Shown piece by piece: positions 1 to 7,050 of a DNA stretch of 8,800 nt; the first letter of the stretch is position 1, and every line of letters starts with the position of its first letter. Source of the DNA: Verrucomicrobiales bacterium (GTDB lineage: Bacteria > Verrucomicrobiota > Verrucomicrobiia > Verrucomicrobiales > DEV007); the NCBI GenBank assembly GCA_007123695.1, contig SLGN01000291.1:1-8800 (forward strand). Direction: 5' to 3'. The notes under the pieces were generated by a model. The model was not told the origin of the DNA. It searched no databases and was given only the letters and a program-made list of their open reading frames with translations. Both the position numbers and the translations under genes were made by a program.

Positions 1-349
1 CCCGCACCGAAGCCTCGACGGAGCGCCCGTGGGGATCCGGATCGCGGTTGAAGTAGACCGCTTCGGCCCGGCTTTCCTTGATCAGCGATTCGAGACAATT
101 CCGGACCGGTCCGCGGCGGTAGTGGAGCCGCCCGCCGACGTGCTGGAGATTTTTTGCTAGGGATTGCAGACAGCCGCAGAGAAAGGCCTGCCGCGCCGGG
201 CCGGTCCAGGCGTGCCCGCCGCTCCACTCGCTTTGGATGTAGACCGGCAGCACCTGCTCGGACTCGCCGGCGGCACGGTGCAGGGCCGTGTTGTCGCGCA
301 AGCGCAGATCGCGGCGGAACCAGTGGATGACGGTGGCGTAGCGTGGCAT
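1..349 (-). CDS. phrB: Class I deoxyribodipyrimidine photolyase, N-terminal part (runs off left edge)
   Basis: Flavoenzyme that uses blue or near-UV light to split cyclobutane pyrimidine dimers in DNA; it acts in the cytoplasm on the nucleoid. Reading from the ATG at 349, 116 residues are visible before the left edge. They contain the family's opening motif HWFRRDLRLRDNTAL (residues 9-23), then VLPVYIQ with SEWSGGHAWTGPARQAFL (about 33-60) and EAVYFNRDPDPHGRS (about 95-109). This is the Rossmann-like antenna-chromophore domain of the photolyase/cryptochrome family. The FAD-binding helical domain, which carries the catalytic tryptophans, lies outside the window, so repair activity cannot be confirmed from these bases. 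No stop or frameshift is seen. There is no clear Shine-Dalgarno before the ATG. The gene diverges from the J-domain gene at 499. The motif order fits a CPD photolyase better than a cryptochrome, but that distinction needs the missing part. Confidence 0.93.
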   Translation of the reverse strand, partial: MPRYATVIHWFRRDLRLRDNTALHRAAGESEQVLPVYIQSEWSGGHAWTGPARQAFLCGCLQSLAKNLQHVGGRLHYRRGPVRNCLESLIKESRAEAVYFNRDPDPHGRSVEASVR

Positions 350-498
350 TTGATTCGCTTACGTTCCCGGGGGGAAACGCGGTCGTCCTTTCCCGTTGCA
401 CGACGCCGCGAGTTCCCTACGGTGGAGGAGAAGCCCGTGCCCCGGACTTCCCCACCGTCTCCCCTGCCCTGCCCCCCCTTGCCTTCTCCGACCCGCCC
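350..498. promoter_or_regulatory. Divergent intergenic region, photolyase / J-domain protein
   Basis: These 149 bases separate two divergently transcribed genes and should hold both promoters. A weak sigma70-like pair on the plus strand, TTGCAC (396-401) and TACGGT (418-423) with a 16-base spacer, could serve the J-domain gene. A near-palindrome at 362-379 (CGTTCCC / GGGAAACG, one bulged A, three-base loop) lies near the photolyase start and could be an operator or a leader hairpin. No LexA-type box was recognised. The plus-strand frame stays open upstream to a GTG at 343, so part of this stretch could be coding if that start were used, but the residues there look random and proline-rich. Confidence 0.3.
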
Positions 499-2307
499 AT
501 GGTTCTGCCTCCTTCCGACGCCAAGGACTTTCTCCGGCTGCTTTTCGGCCTGATGCACTTCGTCCACCGCAGCTCCTTGCCGCCGCGGAAAAGAGGGCGC
601 CCGCCGAAGCCCTACGCAGAGCAGCCCCTCGAGAAGCGGGCCGAAATCCACCAGCTCTTCGGCAAGGATCCCGCCGCCCACGTAGCCGCCTACATCTCGG
701 AAAACCCCGAGCGCCTCTCCGACGCCGAGATCGCCGAAATCGCCCAGTGGAAGGACGCCTCGGCGGGGCGCTTCATCTTTTTGCACCAGCTCGAGAAGCA
801 CCTCGTCGCGATCGAAATGGCTGGCGGCCGCCGCGTCTTCGCCGTCCGCGGGCTGCGCGACGCGCCCTCCACCATCGCCTCGGGGCCTCTCCCGCAGCTC
901 GTCGAAACCGTCCTGCTGCCCTTCCGCGGCGTGATCGTCTGCGACGGCCTCGTCGCCTCCTTCCGGCACAGCTTCCCCCAGCCCGAACTCCAAGAGCTGG
1001 ATCACAAATACCAGCAAGCAAAGGCCGCCGGTACGATCATCACCGACTACAGCCTCCTGAAAACGGTCGCCGGGGAAACGACCGGGGAAACGACCGGGGA
1101 AACGACCGGGGAAACGACCGGGGAAACGACCGGGGAATCATCGGAAAAAGCGCCGGAAAAAGCGCCGGAAAAAGCAGCCGTTCGGAAACGCGCGGCGAAG
1201 AAGCGGGCGACGCGGGCCTCGAACCCCCTCAGCGCTTTCGTGAAGCGGCTGCGCAAGCGCTTTCTCGAATACCGTAGCGAGTACGCCGAACTGCGCCGCT
1301 TCGAAGAAGAGGTGGTGCCCTTCTTCCAGACCTGGGTCGAGACGAAGTTCAAGAAGCAGCGCGACGAGATCCGGCGGCTCGAGGAGGACGTCGAGGACAT
1401 GGAAACGGCCCTGGCCAACCTCTTTCTCGATGCCCTCCCCGAAGGCTTCGATTCCCGCGAGGATTTCATCGCCGAGACCGTCAAGAAGGCCACCGAGCCG
1501 AGGGAGCCGGACGACGAGGCGGCATCCGACGAGCCGCCCCCGACGCCCGAGATGCCCAGCGTAGAGGACTTGCAGTTCATCTTCGACGAGTTCCTGATCG
1601 CGGCGAGGAACATCGATCCCGAAGACATGGATCCCGACGACTACGACCGGGCCTTCGCCGAATTCGTGGCCTCCGTCGAGCACGTTCGCGACGGCAACCG
1701 CGCCGCCTTCGAGCGCTCGATGCTGGCCATCGGGGCGGACCGCTCGAAAGAGAACGTCGATCTCGTCAACAAGGCCTACCGCCGCCTCGCCAAGCGCCTG
1801 CACCCCGACAAGAACCCCGACCATGGCGAGGAGGCCAAGGAGTTCTGGGAACGGCTCCGCAACGCCAAGGAAGCCCTCGACCTGCGGTCGATCGAGAAGG
1901 TCGAGCTGGAATGGAGGCTGCTCAGCGGCGACGAGTTCGAGACCTTGGAGGAAGACCGCCTCAAGAGCTACCAAGAGGAGCTCAGGACGGGCTTCAGCGA
2001 CCTGCGGAAGCTGAAAAGAGAGCTTTCGAGCCATCCCTTGTGGGGCTACGGACCGAAGCCGCCTCCTCGGGAGGTGGTCGAAAGCATCCGCGAGGAGATC
2101 GAGGACGAGCTGGCCGATCTGCGCGACCTCCGAGACGAGCTCGTCGCCGCGCTCGAAAGCCGGCAACGCGTCGAAGCGCGGCGGCGATCCGCGCCCGGCC
2201 CCGTCGACTTTCCCTTCGGTCCGCCGAACACTTGGCCGCGCTCCACCGCCCCGAAGCCGCGGAAGAAGCGGACGGAATCGCCCGACCAGATGGAGTTCCC
2301 CTTCTGA
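499..2307 (+). CDS. J-domain (DnaJ-like) protein with novel N-terminal region and repeat linker
   Basis: A 602-residue protein with a J domain near its C-terminus (about residues 407-465). The diagnostic loop is LHPDKNPD with H435-P436-D437, preceded by the basic helix NKAYRRLAKR and followed by EFWERLRNAKEAL. J domains stimulate the ATPase of a DnaK/Hsp70 partner. There are no Gly/Phe or zinc-finger regions, so this is a class III J protein and not DnaJ itself. Other parts in order: basic AT-hook-like RKRGRPPKP (30-38); a globular, conserved-looking block centred on VLLPFRGVIVCDGL (138-151) and LDHKYQQAKAAG; five GETT repeats (192-211); a Lys/Ala-rich EKAP stretch (216-240); coiled coil (about 255-310); acidic linker (about 335-355); second coiled region (about 465-560); C-terminal QMEFPF. 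ATG 499 was chosen because upstream residues look non-coding; ATG 553 and GTG 343 are alternatives. No Shine-Dalgarno is visible. The J-domain call is firm; client and pathway are unknown. Confidence 0.88.
   Translation: MVLPPSDAKDFLRLLFGLMHFVHRSSLPPRKRGRPPKPYAEQPLEKRAEIHQLFGKDPAAHVAAYISENPERLSDAEIAEIAQWKDASAGRFIFLHQLEKHLVAIEMAGGRRVFAVRGLRDAPSTIASGPLPQLVETVLLPFRGVIVCDGLVASFRHSFPQPELQELDHKYQQAKAAGTIITDYSLLKTVAGETTGETTGETTGETTGETTGESSEKAPEKAPEKAAVRKRAAKKRATRASNPLSAFVKRLRKRFLEYRSEYAELRRFEEEVVPFFQTWVETKFKKQRDEIRRLEEDVEDMETALANLFLDALPEGFDSREDFIAETVKKATEPREPDDEAASDEPPPTPEMPSVEDLQFIFDEFLIAARNIDPEDMDPDDYDRAFAEFVASVEHVRDGNRAAFERSMLAIGADRSKENVDLVNKAYRRLAKRLHPDKNPDHGEEAKEFWERLRNAKEALDLRSIEKVELEWRLLSGDEFETLEEDRLKSYQEELRTGFSDLRKLKRELSSHPLWGYGPKPPPREVVESIREEIEDELADLRDLRDELVAALESRQRVEARRRSAPGPVDFPFGPPNTWPRSTAPKPRKKRTESPDQMEFPF
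1072..1131 (+). repeat. Five perfect tandem copies of a 12-bp unit (GGGGAAACGACC)
   Basis: The unit occurs five times without a mismatch at 1072, 1084, 1096, 1108 and 1120, and a degenerate sixth begins at 1132 (GGGGAATCA). It lies inside the J-domain gene and is in frame, encoding Gly-Glu-Thr-Thr five times and then Gly-Glu-Ser-Ser. Identity at the nucleotide level, third positions included, points to recent expansion by slippage or unequal exchange. Because the unit is a multiple of three, copy-number change would lengthen or shorten the linker without breaking the frame. Confidence 0.95.
1141..1176 (+). repeat. Three near-perfect copies of a second 12-bp unit (CCGGAAAAAGCG)
   Basis: Directly after the GETT array come three 12-base units at 1141, 1153 and 1165. 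The first has T for C at its first base and the third has A for G at its last base. They encode SEKA-PEKA-PEKA, giving a Lys/Ala/Pro/Glu-rich linker that runs into the basic stretch VRKRAAKKRATRA. It has the same 12-base period and reading frame as the preceding array, but a different unit. Confidence 0.9.
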
Positions 2308-2354
2308 CCGCGCCGCCGGGGAATGCGACGACGCGCGCTACCCCGCCGTCGGTC

Positions 2355-5177
2355 TCACTCCGCCGCGACGGGGCCTTGGCTCATGAGGTAGGCGACGAGA
2401 TCCTTCACCGAGTCCGCGTCGAGGGTTTTCAGCAGACCTTCCGGCATCAGCGAGACCGGCAGGGTCTCGCGCTTCGCGATCGTCTCGACGGGCACGACGA
2501 TCCGCTCCACCGGGGTCTGCACGGTCACGGCACGCTCGTTTTCCTCGGGCACGACGCCGGAGACGACGCGTCCGTCCTTCAGCGTGAAGACGGTCAGCCG
2601 GTAGTCGGCGGGCACCACTTCGCTCGGGTTGACGATGTTGCCGAGCAGGTAGTCGAGATTGTGGCGGTCGCTGCCGGTGAGCTCGGGACCGATCGCGCCG
2701 CCCTCGCCGTAGAGCCTGTGGCAGGCGCCGCAGAGGGCGGCGTAGTGGACCTTGCCCTTGGCCGGGTCGGCGGCGGCGAGGGCCTCGGGGGTGAGGACCT
2801 CCTTCCATTGCGCGATCTCCTCAAGGAGGGCCTCGGGGGTGTCGCGGATCTCGCCCCAGACTTCGGCGAGTTGTTCGGCCAGGGCCTCGTCGCCGAGGCT
2901 TTGGATCTGGCGGGCATGGAAGGGGGTGATGGCGTCGCGGGGGAGCTCTCCTTCGGAAACGAGGTCGAGGAGATCTTTCGCGTAGGGGACGCGCGAGACG
3001 AGCGTGTCCATCGAGGCGGGACGCAGGAGGGGGTCGCGCCGCCACTGCTTGAGGATGCGGCTCGGCACATCGGGGTCGTCGTAGTTGGCGAGCCCGAGGA
3101 TGGCCTCGCGGGCGAGGATACGGTCGTTCGTCCAGGTCTTGAGCTTCGGCAGCAGATCGGGAGTGGGATTGCGCAGCAGATTCGTCAAGGCGGCGCGGCG
3201 GGCGCCGGGATCGGCCTCGGCGTCCGCGGCGATGTCGAGCAACTCGTCGCGGGCGCGCCCGTCGCCGAAGACGACGGAGAGATCGCGGACCAAGGTCTGC
3301 ATTTCTTCGCCGCCCTCGGCCGAAGCCGCCGCGACGGTCTCCCAGGCCGCCGGCTTTGGAGCCTTGGTCCAGCCCTTGAGCGCCTCGTCGAGGCCCCGGA
3401 GGATGGGCAGCCGGTTCTCGTACGTGGCACGCGTGAGCAGATCGTTCACCGGACCGGGACTGTTTTCGAGATCCTCGGCGAGACGGCGCGTGACGAGCCG
3501 GGTGACGGTGGGCAGCTTCGAGGAGAGGGCGAGTTCGACGGCCCGCCCCGGTTGCTCGGCGACCGCGTCGGCGATCCCGTACCAGATCATCAGGCTTTGC
3601 TGGCGGTCACCCGCGTCCTTGGCGTATCCGCAGAGCCGATGGGCCAGCGTCCAGCGCTCCATCGCCGGGATGCGCTGGAGAGCCGATGCCAGCTCGAGCC
3701 GGACGAGGCTGCCGGGATTGGCATCCGCGATGCTTCCCAGCTTCGCGACCGTCGCCAAGTCCTCGCGGCTTTCCTCCGCCAGCCACCGCACCGCCATGGC
3801 CCGCTTTCCCTCTTCGGATTTTGCAAGAAGGATGTCGGGGCCGGTCTCTCCATCCCGGAGCTGGGTCAGCCAATGCGGCCCCGGCGGCTTCGGCTCGCCC
3901 TTGTCCGGCCCGTCGTAGACGATCCGGTAGATCCGCCCGCTGTTCCGGTGGATGCCGTCGTTGTCGTGGCATTCGCCGGTGTCGCTCCAGTCGTTCATCC
4001 AGACTTGGCCGTCGGGTCCGGTGACGAGGTCGAGCCCGCGGAACCACGTGTCCTCCATCAGAAGGAAGTCGTCGCCGTGGCGGCCGACGTAGCCGTTGCC
4101 CTCGCGCTCGAGGATGTCCATGTTGATGCGTCGGCCGTGCAGGTTGCAGGTGAAGAGCTTGCCGTGGTATTGCTTCGGCCAGACGCCGCCCTGGTAGATG
4201 AGACAGCCCATGTGGGCGTGCCCGCCGCCCAGCTCGGAGGTCCTGTCGCTGATCCCCTTGCGGATGTCGCTCCACCTTTCCGAGCCGCGGTCCCAGTGGT
4301 AGTGGTCGGCGGTGTGGCCGATGTACTCGTAGGCGAGCGGGTTCAGATGCGCGCCGAACATGCGCTCGTAGTAGGCGCCGGGGATGGCGTGCCAGAGGTG
4401 GCCGATCACGGTGTTGGTGTAGAAAAGCTGGCCGTCCTCGTTCCAGTCCGTGCCCCAGGGATTGGTGCCGCCATGGCAGAAGATCTCGAAGTCCCTGCGC
4501 TCGGGATGGAAGCGCCAGATCGAGCAGTTCATCGCGATGCGCTCGGCCGCCGCCGTCCCCGGTGCCCCGACATGGGAGGTCGAAGTGATGCCGTGGCGTC
4601 CGTAGAGCCATCCGTCGGGGCCCCACTTCAGGCCGTTGACGATGTTGTGGCCGATGGTCTCGGCGTCGAAGCCGTCGAGCATCGCGACCGGCTCGCCGTC
4701 GGGCACGAGATCGCCGTCGGCGTCGGGGATGAAGAGCAACTGCGGCGAGCAGGTCGCCCAGACCCCGCCGTGGCCGACGGCGATCGAGGTGAGGCGTTTT
4801 CCCTCGTCCCAGAAGACGGTCCGCTTGTCCGCCTTGCCGTCGCCGTTGCTGTCCTCCAGCACGACGATGCGGTCGCGCAGCTCCAGATCCCAGCGCAGCG
4901 GGGTCTCGGCATAGGTGTAGCATTCCGCGACCCAGAGCCGGCCCCGGTCGTCGAAGCAGATCGCGATGGGCTGGCGCACCATCGGCTCGGCGGCGAAGAC
5001 CTCGAGCCGGAAGCCCTCGGGCAGGACGGCGGTCCGCGCCGCCTCCTCGGCCGGCATGGGACCTCCTTCGGCCTTCTCGGTGTCGTAGGGCTCGGGGAAA
5101 TCGGCGCCATCGGCCGCCGCGAACAGCAGCAGCACTGACAGCAGCATGGGCATCCTGCGGGGCGGCCTTCCGCCCAT
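2355..5177 (-). CDS. Exported PVC-type protein: beta-propeller, HEAT-like region and C-terminal CxxCH heme domain
   Basis: A 940-residue protein matching the Pirellula/Verrucomicrobium architecture in which a 'putative membrane-bound dehydrogenase' propeller is joined to a c-type heme domain. Residues 4-22 form a Sec signal (RPPRR, then MLLSVLLLFAAA). A sugar-dehydrogenase-like propeller follows from about 52 to 420: LPEGFRLEVFAAEP, GRLWVAECYTY, and calcium-loop-like DSNGDGKAD (109-117) and DADGDLVPDG. Residues of about 450-770 are helical and HEAT-like. The heme domain begins at about 805 with CGACH (816-820), GPELTG, LLGNIVNPSEVVPADY, and a likely axial methionine at M911 in SLMPEGLL. It is probably periplasmic; its substrate cannot be read from sequence. 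Start 5177 gives a charged signal n-region. ATG 5147 has the best Shine-Dalgarno (AGGA, five-base spacing), ATG 5153 is between them, and ATG 5213 lies 11 bases after the upstream stop. It probably shares a transcript with the gene ending at 5225. Confidence 0.9.
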   Translation of the reverse strand: MGGRPPRRMPMLLSVLLLFAAADGADFPEPYDTEKAEGGPMPAEEAARTAVLPEGFRLEVFAAEPMVRQPIAICFDDRGRLWVAECYTYAETPLRWDLELRDRIVVLEDSNGDGKADKRTVFWDEGKRLTSIAVGHGGVWATCSPQLLFIPDADGDLVPDGEPVAMLDGFDAETIGHNIVNGLKWGPDGWLYGRHGITSTSHVGAPGTAAAERIAMNCSIWRFHPERRDFEIFCHGGTNPWGTDWNEDGQLFYTNTVIGHLWHAIPGAYYERMFGAHLNPLAYEYIGHTADHYHWDRGSERWSDIRKGISDRTSELGGGHAHMGCLIYQGGVWPKQYHGKLFTCNLHGRRINMDILEREGNGYVGRHGDDFLLMEDTWFRGLDLVTGPDGQVWMNDWSDTGECHDNDGIHRNSGRIYRIVYDGPDKGEPKPPGPHWLTQLRDGETGPDILLAKSEEGKRAMAVRWLAEESREDLATVAKLGSIADANPGSLVRLELASALQRIPAMERWTLAHRLCGYAKDAGDRQQSLMIWYGIADAVAEQPGRAVELALSSKLPTVTRLVTRRLAEDLENSPGPVNDLLTRATYENRLPILRGLDEALKGWTKAPKPAAWETVAAASAEGGEEMQTLVRDLSVVFGDGRARDELLDIAADAEADPGARRAALTNLLRNPTPDLLPKLKTWTNDRILAREAILGLANYDDPDVPSRILKQWRRDPLLRPASMDTLVSRVPYAKDLLDLVSEGELPRDAITPFHARQIQSLGDEALAEQLAEVWGEIRDTPEALLEEIAQWKEVLTPEALAAADPAKGKVHYAALCGACHRLYGEGGAIGPELTGSDRHNLDYLLGNIVNPSEVVPADYRLTVFTLKDGRVVSGVVPEENERAVTVQTPVERIVVPVETIAKRETLPVSLMPEGLLKTLDADSVKDLVAYLMSQGPVAAE

Positions 5178-5224
5178 GCTTTCTGCGGAACGGAGTTGGA
5201 ATAGGGGCGGCATCGGTTTCGGTT

Positions 5225-6739
5225 CTACGCCACGGCCCGATCCAGCAAGTTCTTCGTGATCCGCTGCACCCTCGCGTCGGGACCGTGGGGGCGGGACCAG
5301 TGCGACCACGGCAGCATGTGCCCCGGAGGCGAGCCGAGGCCCTGGTTCCAGAAAATGGTCGAGGCGTTGAAGACGAAGTTGCCCTTCGGCCCCGGATAGA
5401 TCGTCGCGGCCCACTGCTGGGGGTTGACCCCGCCCTGCAGCGCCGTGCCCGCCGCGACGACTTCGAGGCCGGGGATGTCCGTCGGCGGATCGCCGTGGTA
5501 CTCCCAGCCGATCAGGCCGCGGATGGCGTCGCCCTTCTTCATCCCGGTGCCCTCGAAGATCCAGTGCTCGGGCTTTTCGCAGATCCAGTCGCCCCCTCCA
5601 TTGACGGGGCGCACGTTGCGGGCGCCCATCAGGTAGCCCTCGTCGGGACCGCGATGGGGAAAGGGGCCGTGGTTCTCCTCGCGAATCGCGGCGTACTTGT
5701 AGTCGCCGCCGTAGGGACCGCCGCGGAAGATGACGCGGTTCTCGCGGCCGTCGCTGCTTGGAGTCATCGGGGTGACCCAGCAGACGGAGTTGCCGGAGAA
5801 GAAGAGCAGGTTCGTGCCCGTGTCGCGCAGCTTCACGACGTTCTCGTATTCGCGGATATCCCAGTATTCGTCGTGCCCGTTGCTGAGGAAGCCCTTGAAG
5901 CGGCCCGGCCGCGCGTAGGCCGGATCGACCATGTCGGCGTTGGAGCAGTAGGTGACGTCGTAGCCTTGCTCCTCGAGCCAGTAGGCCATGGGAAACTCGA
6001 AGCAGAGCCATTCGCCCGAGCCGTGGGACATGGGATTGTCGTAGATCTGCGAATACATGCCGTAGGGCCGGTCGAAGCTGACCTCGGCCCAGGGGCCCTG
6101 GTTGCCCTTGGGATGGGTGTAGATCGAGTAGTTGCTCGGCCACTTGTTGTAGGCCTGCCAGGTGTTGTCCGAGACTTGCAGGCAGAGGTCGGCGGGCCGG
6201 TCGTCGCGCACGACGAAGACGAGGTAGTTCTGCCAGTAGCCGTGGCCGGTGGCGTCGGGCGCGGTGAGGCGGCCGAGGTAGACGCCGCTGGGCCAGTCGG
6301 ACGGAATCGTCAGGGAGTGGCTCGCCTCCCAGAGGCATTCGTGGAGCAGCTTCTCGCCGCGGGTCGGCTCGGGCGTGGGTTGCGCCCTTCCGGGCAGAGG
6401 GCCGATCGTCGTCATCAGCCGCGCTCCCTTGCCCGCGTAGTAGCCGGTGCGGAAAATCTCTATGGTAAACTCGGCCTCGTGCTTCACGCTGACATGGAGG
6501 TCGATGCTCTCCCCCGCCGCGACGGACTGCCGCGAGGCGTAGCCCTCGATGTCCGAGGCGCGGATGCCGCCGCGCTGGTCGAGGCGCACCCGGGTGAGCT
6601 GCCAGTCGTCCGCGCCGGGCTTGGCGTTCTCGTCTTGGATCAAGTGGGGCCGGGCCTCCTGCGAAGACACGGCGCCGGGGGCGAGCGCAACCGCCGGGGC
6701 GGCGGCGGCGGCGAGGAAGGAGCGGCGGGAGGGTTTCAT
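5225..6739 (-). CDS. Tat-exported N,N-dimethylformamidase large-subunit-like protein
   Basis: A 504-residue protein resembling the large (beta) subunit of N,N-dimethylformamidase, an iron enzyme that hydrolyses the formamide C-N bond. The N-terminus KPSRRSFLAAAA is a twin-arginine signal, with cleavage near residues 25-30, implying export of a folded, probably cofactor-loaded protein. Family motifs: IFRTGYYAGKGAR (about 95-110), NTWQAYNKW (192-200), EVSFDRPY (219-226), CFEFPMAYWLEEQGYDVTY and GHDEYWD with H289 and E291. The characterised enzyme's iron is bound by two tyrosines and one glutamate; E291 and tyrosines such as Y197 and Y226 are candidates by motif position, which is inference. It is shorter than the Paracoccus large subunit of roughly 760 residues, and no small-subunit gene is seen nearby, so the natural substrate is probably not dimethylformamide. 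ATG 6739 is supported by the Tat motif and a GGGGA sequence three bases upstream. The next gene starts 12-48 bases after its stop. Confidence 0.87.
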   Translation of the reverse strand: MKPSRRSFLAAAAAPAVALAPGAVSSQEARPHLIQDENAKPGADDWQLTRVRLDQRGGIRASDIEGYASRQSVAAGESIDLHVSVKHEAEFTIEIFRTGYYAGKGARLMTTIGPLPGRAQPTPEPTRGEKLLHECLWEASHSLTIPSDWPSGVYLGRLTAPDATGHGYWQNYLVFVVRDDRPADLCLQVSDNTWQAYNKWPSNYSIYTHPKGNQGPWAEVSFDRPYGMYSQIYDNPMSHGSGEWLCFEFPMAYWLEEQGYDVTYCSNADMVDPAYARPGRFKGFLSNGHDEYWDIREYENVVKLRDTGTNLLFFSGNSVCWVTPMTPSSDGRENRVIFRGGPYGGDYKYAAIREENHGPFPHRGPDEGYLMGARNVRPVNGGGDWICEKPEHWIFEGTGMKKGDAIRGLIGWEYHGDPPTDIPGLEVVAAGTALQGGVNPQQWAATIYPGPKGNFVFNASTIFWNQGLGSPPGHMLPWSHWSRPHGPDARVQRITKNLLDRAVA

Positions 6740-6740
6740 G

Positions 6741-6766
6741 GTTCCCCTTTCGTAGCGGAAAGGAAC
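6741..6766 (-). promoter_or_regulatory. Hairpin over the Shine-Dalgarno of the dimethylformamidase-like gene
   Basis: Read as RNA on the minus strand, GUUCC pairs with GGAAC and the inner UUUC with GAAA, leaving a two-base GG bulge and a six-base loop (CGCUAC). The 3' arm contains the GGGGA that lies just before the ATG at 6739, so the folded form would cover the ribosome binding site. This is seen directly as an imperfect inverted repeat; a regulatory role is inference. No longer riboswitch-like structure was recognised upstream. Confidence 0.35.
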
Positions 6767-6843
6767 GCCGCCCGCAATCACGCGAAGGCGGGGGGGGCGC
6801 GGGCAGGCGGAGCGATTCCGAAGCGCGATCCGCATCGCATCCA

Positions 6844-7050
6844 TCAGCCGTCCCGTCTCGCGAACCAAACGAAGCCCAGCACAGACAGGCCTCCGATCCA
6901 TGCCAGGCTTGAATAGACATAGGGGGTGAAGAAGGCGATCGGGCCGGCCAGCTCTCCCCGCCCGGTGCCGTAGGGCACTTGCAGGCATTTCCAGTAAAGG
7001 AACGCCAACAGAATCGAGACCAGAAAGGCCAGTGCGCAGAAAGTCTTCAT
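6844..7050 (-). CDS. Small two-helix membrane protein, function unknown
   Basis: A 68-residue protein I do not recognise. It begins MKTFCALAFLVSILLAFLYW, a hydrophobic helix (about residues 4-20). A short polar stretch follows (KCLQVPYGTGRGELAG), then a second hydrophobic region, FFTPYVYSSLAWIGGLSVLGFVWF (about 40-63). It ends in the charged tail ARRDG, which suggests a cytoplasmic C-terminus. The two well-formed helices and sensible termini make a real gene more likely than chance despite its size. There is no clear Shine-Dalgarno before ATG 7050. It lies 104 bases upstream of the Tat-exported gene on the same strand and could be in the same transcript. The first helix could instead be a signal sequence. 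Confidence 0.6.
   Translation of the reverse strand: MKTFCALAFLVSILLAFLYWKCLQVPYGTGRGELAGPIAFFTPYVYSSLAWIGGLSVLGFVWFARRDG

Noticed and set aside
157..1017. 286-codon minus-strand frame across the photolyase start and the J-protein N-terminus
   Set aside because: It is a shadow frame overlapping two genes with recognisable motifs, and its composition is Gly/Arg/Asp-rich without structure.
1072..1176. CRISPR-like array
   Set aside because: The 12-bp units are directly adjacent with no spacers and are in frame within a coding region.
2317..2345. CGGGG / CCCCG inverted repeat in the convergent gap as a two-way terminator
   Set aside because: The stem is only five base pairs with a 19-base loop and has no T-run on either side. 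It is too weak to call in sequence of this GC content.
1911..5138. 1075-codon open frame on the plus strand opposite the heme-protein gene
   Set aside because: It lies antisense to a protein with clear propeller and CGACH motifs. Its translation is low-complexity (Val, Gly, Asp, Arg-rich), as expected for the shadow of a high-GC gene.
5178..6920. Continuation of the heme-protein frame upstream to 6920, giving a 1521-residue protein
   Set aside because: This part overlaps the Tat-exported gene in another frame and translates to Arg/Pro-rich sequence without motifs. A signal peptide marks the true start near 5177.
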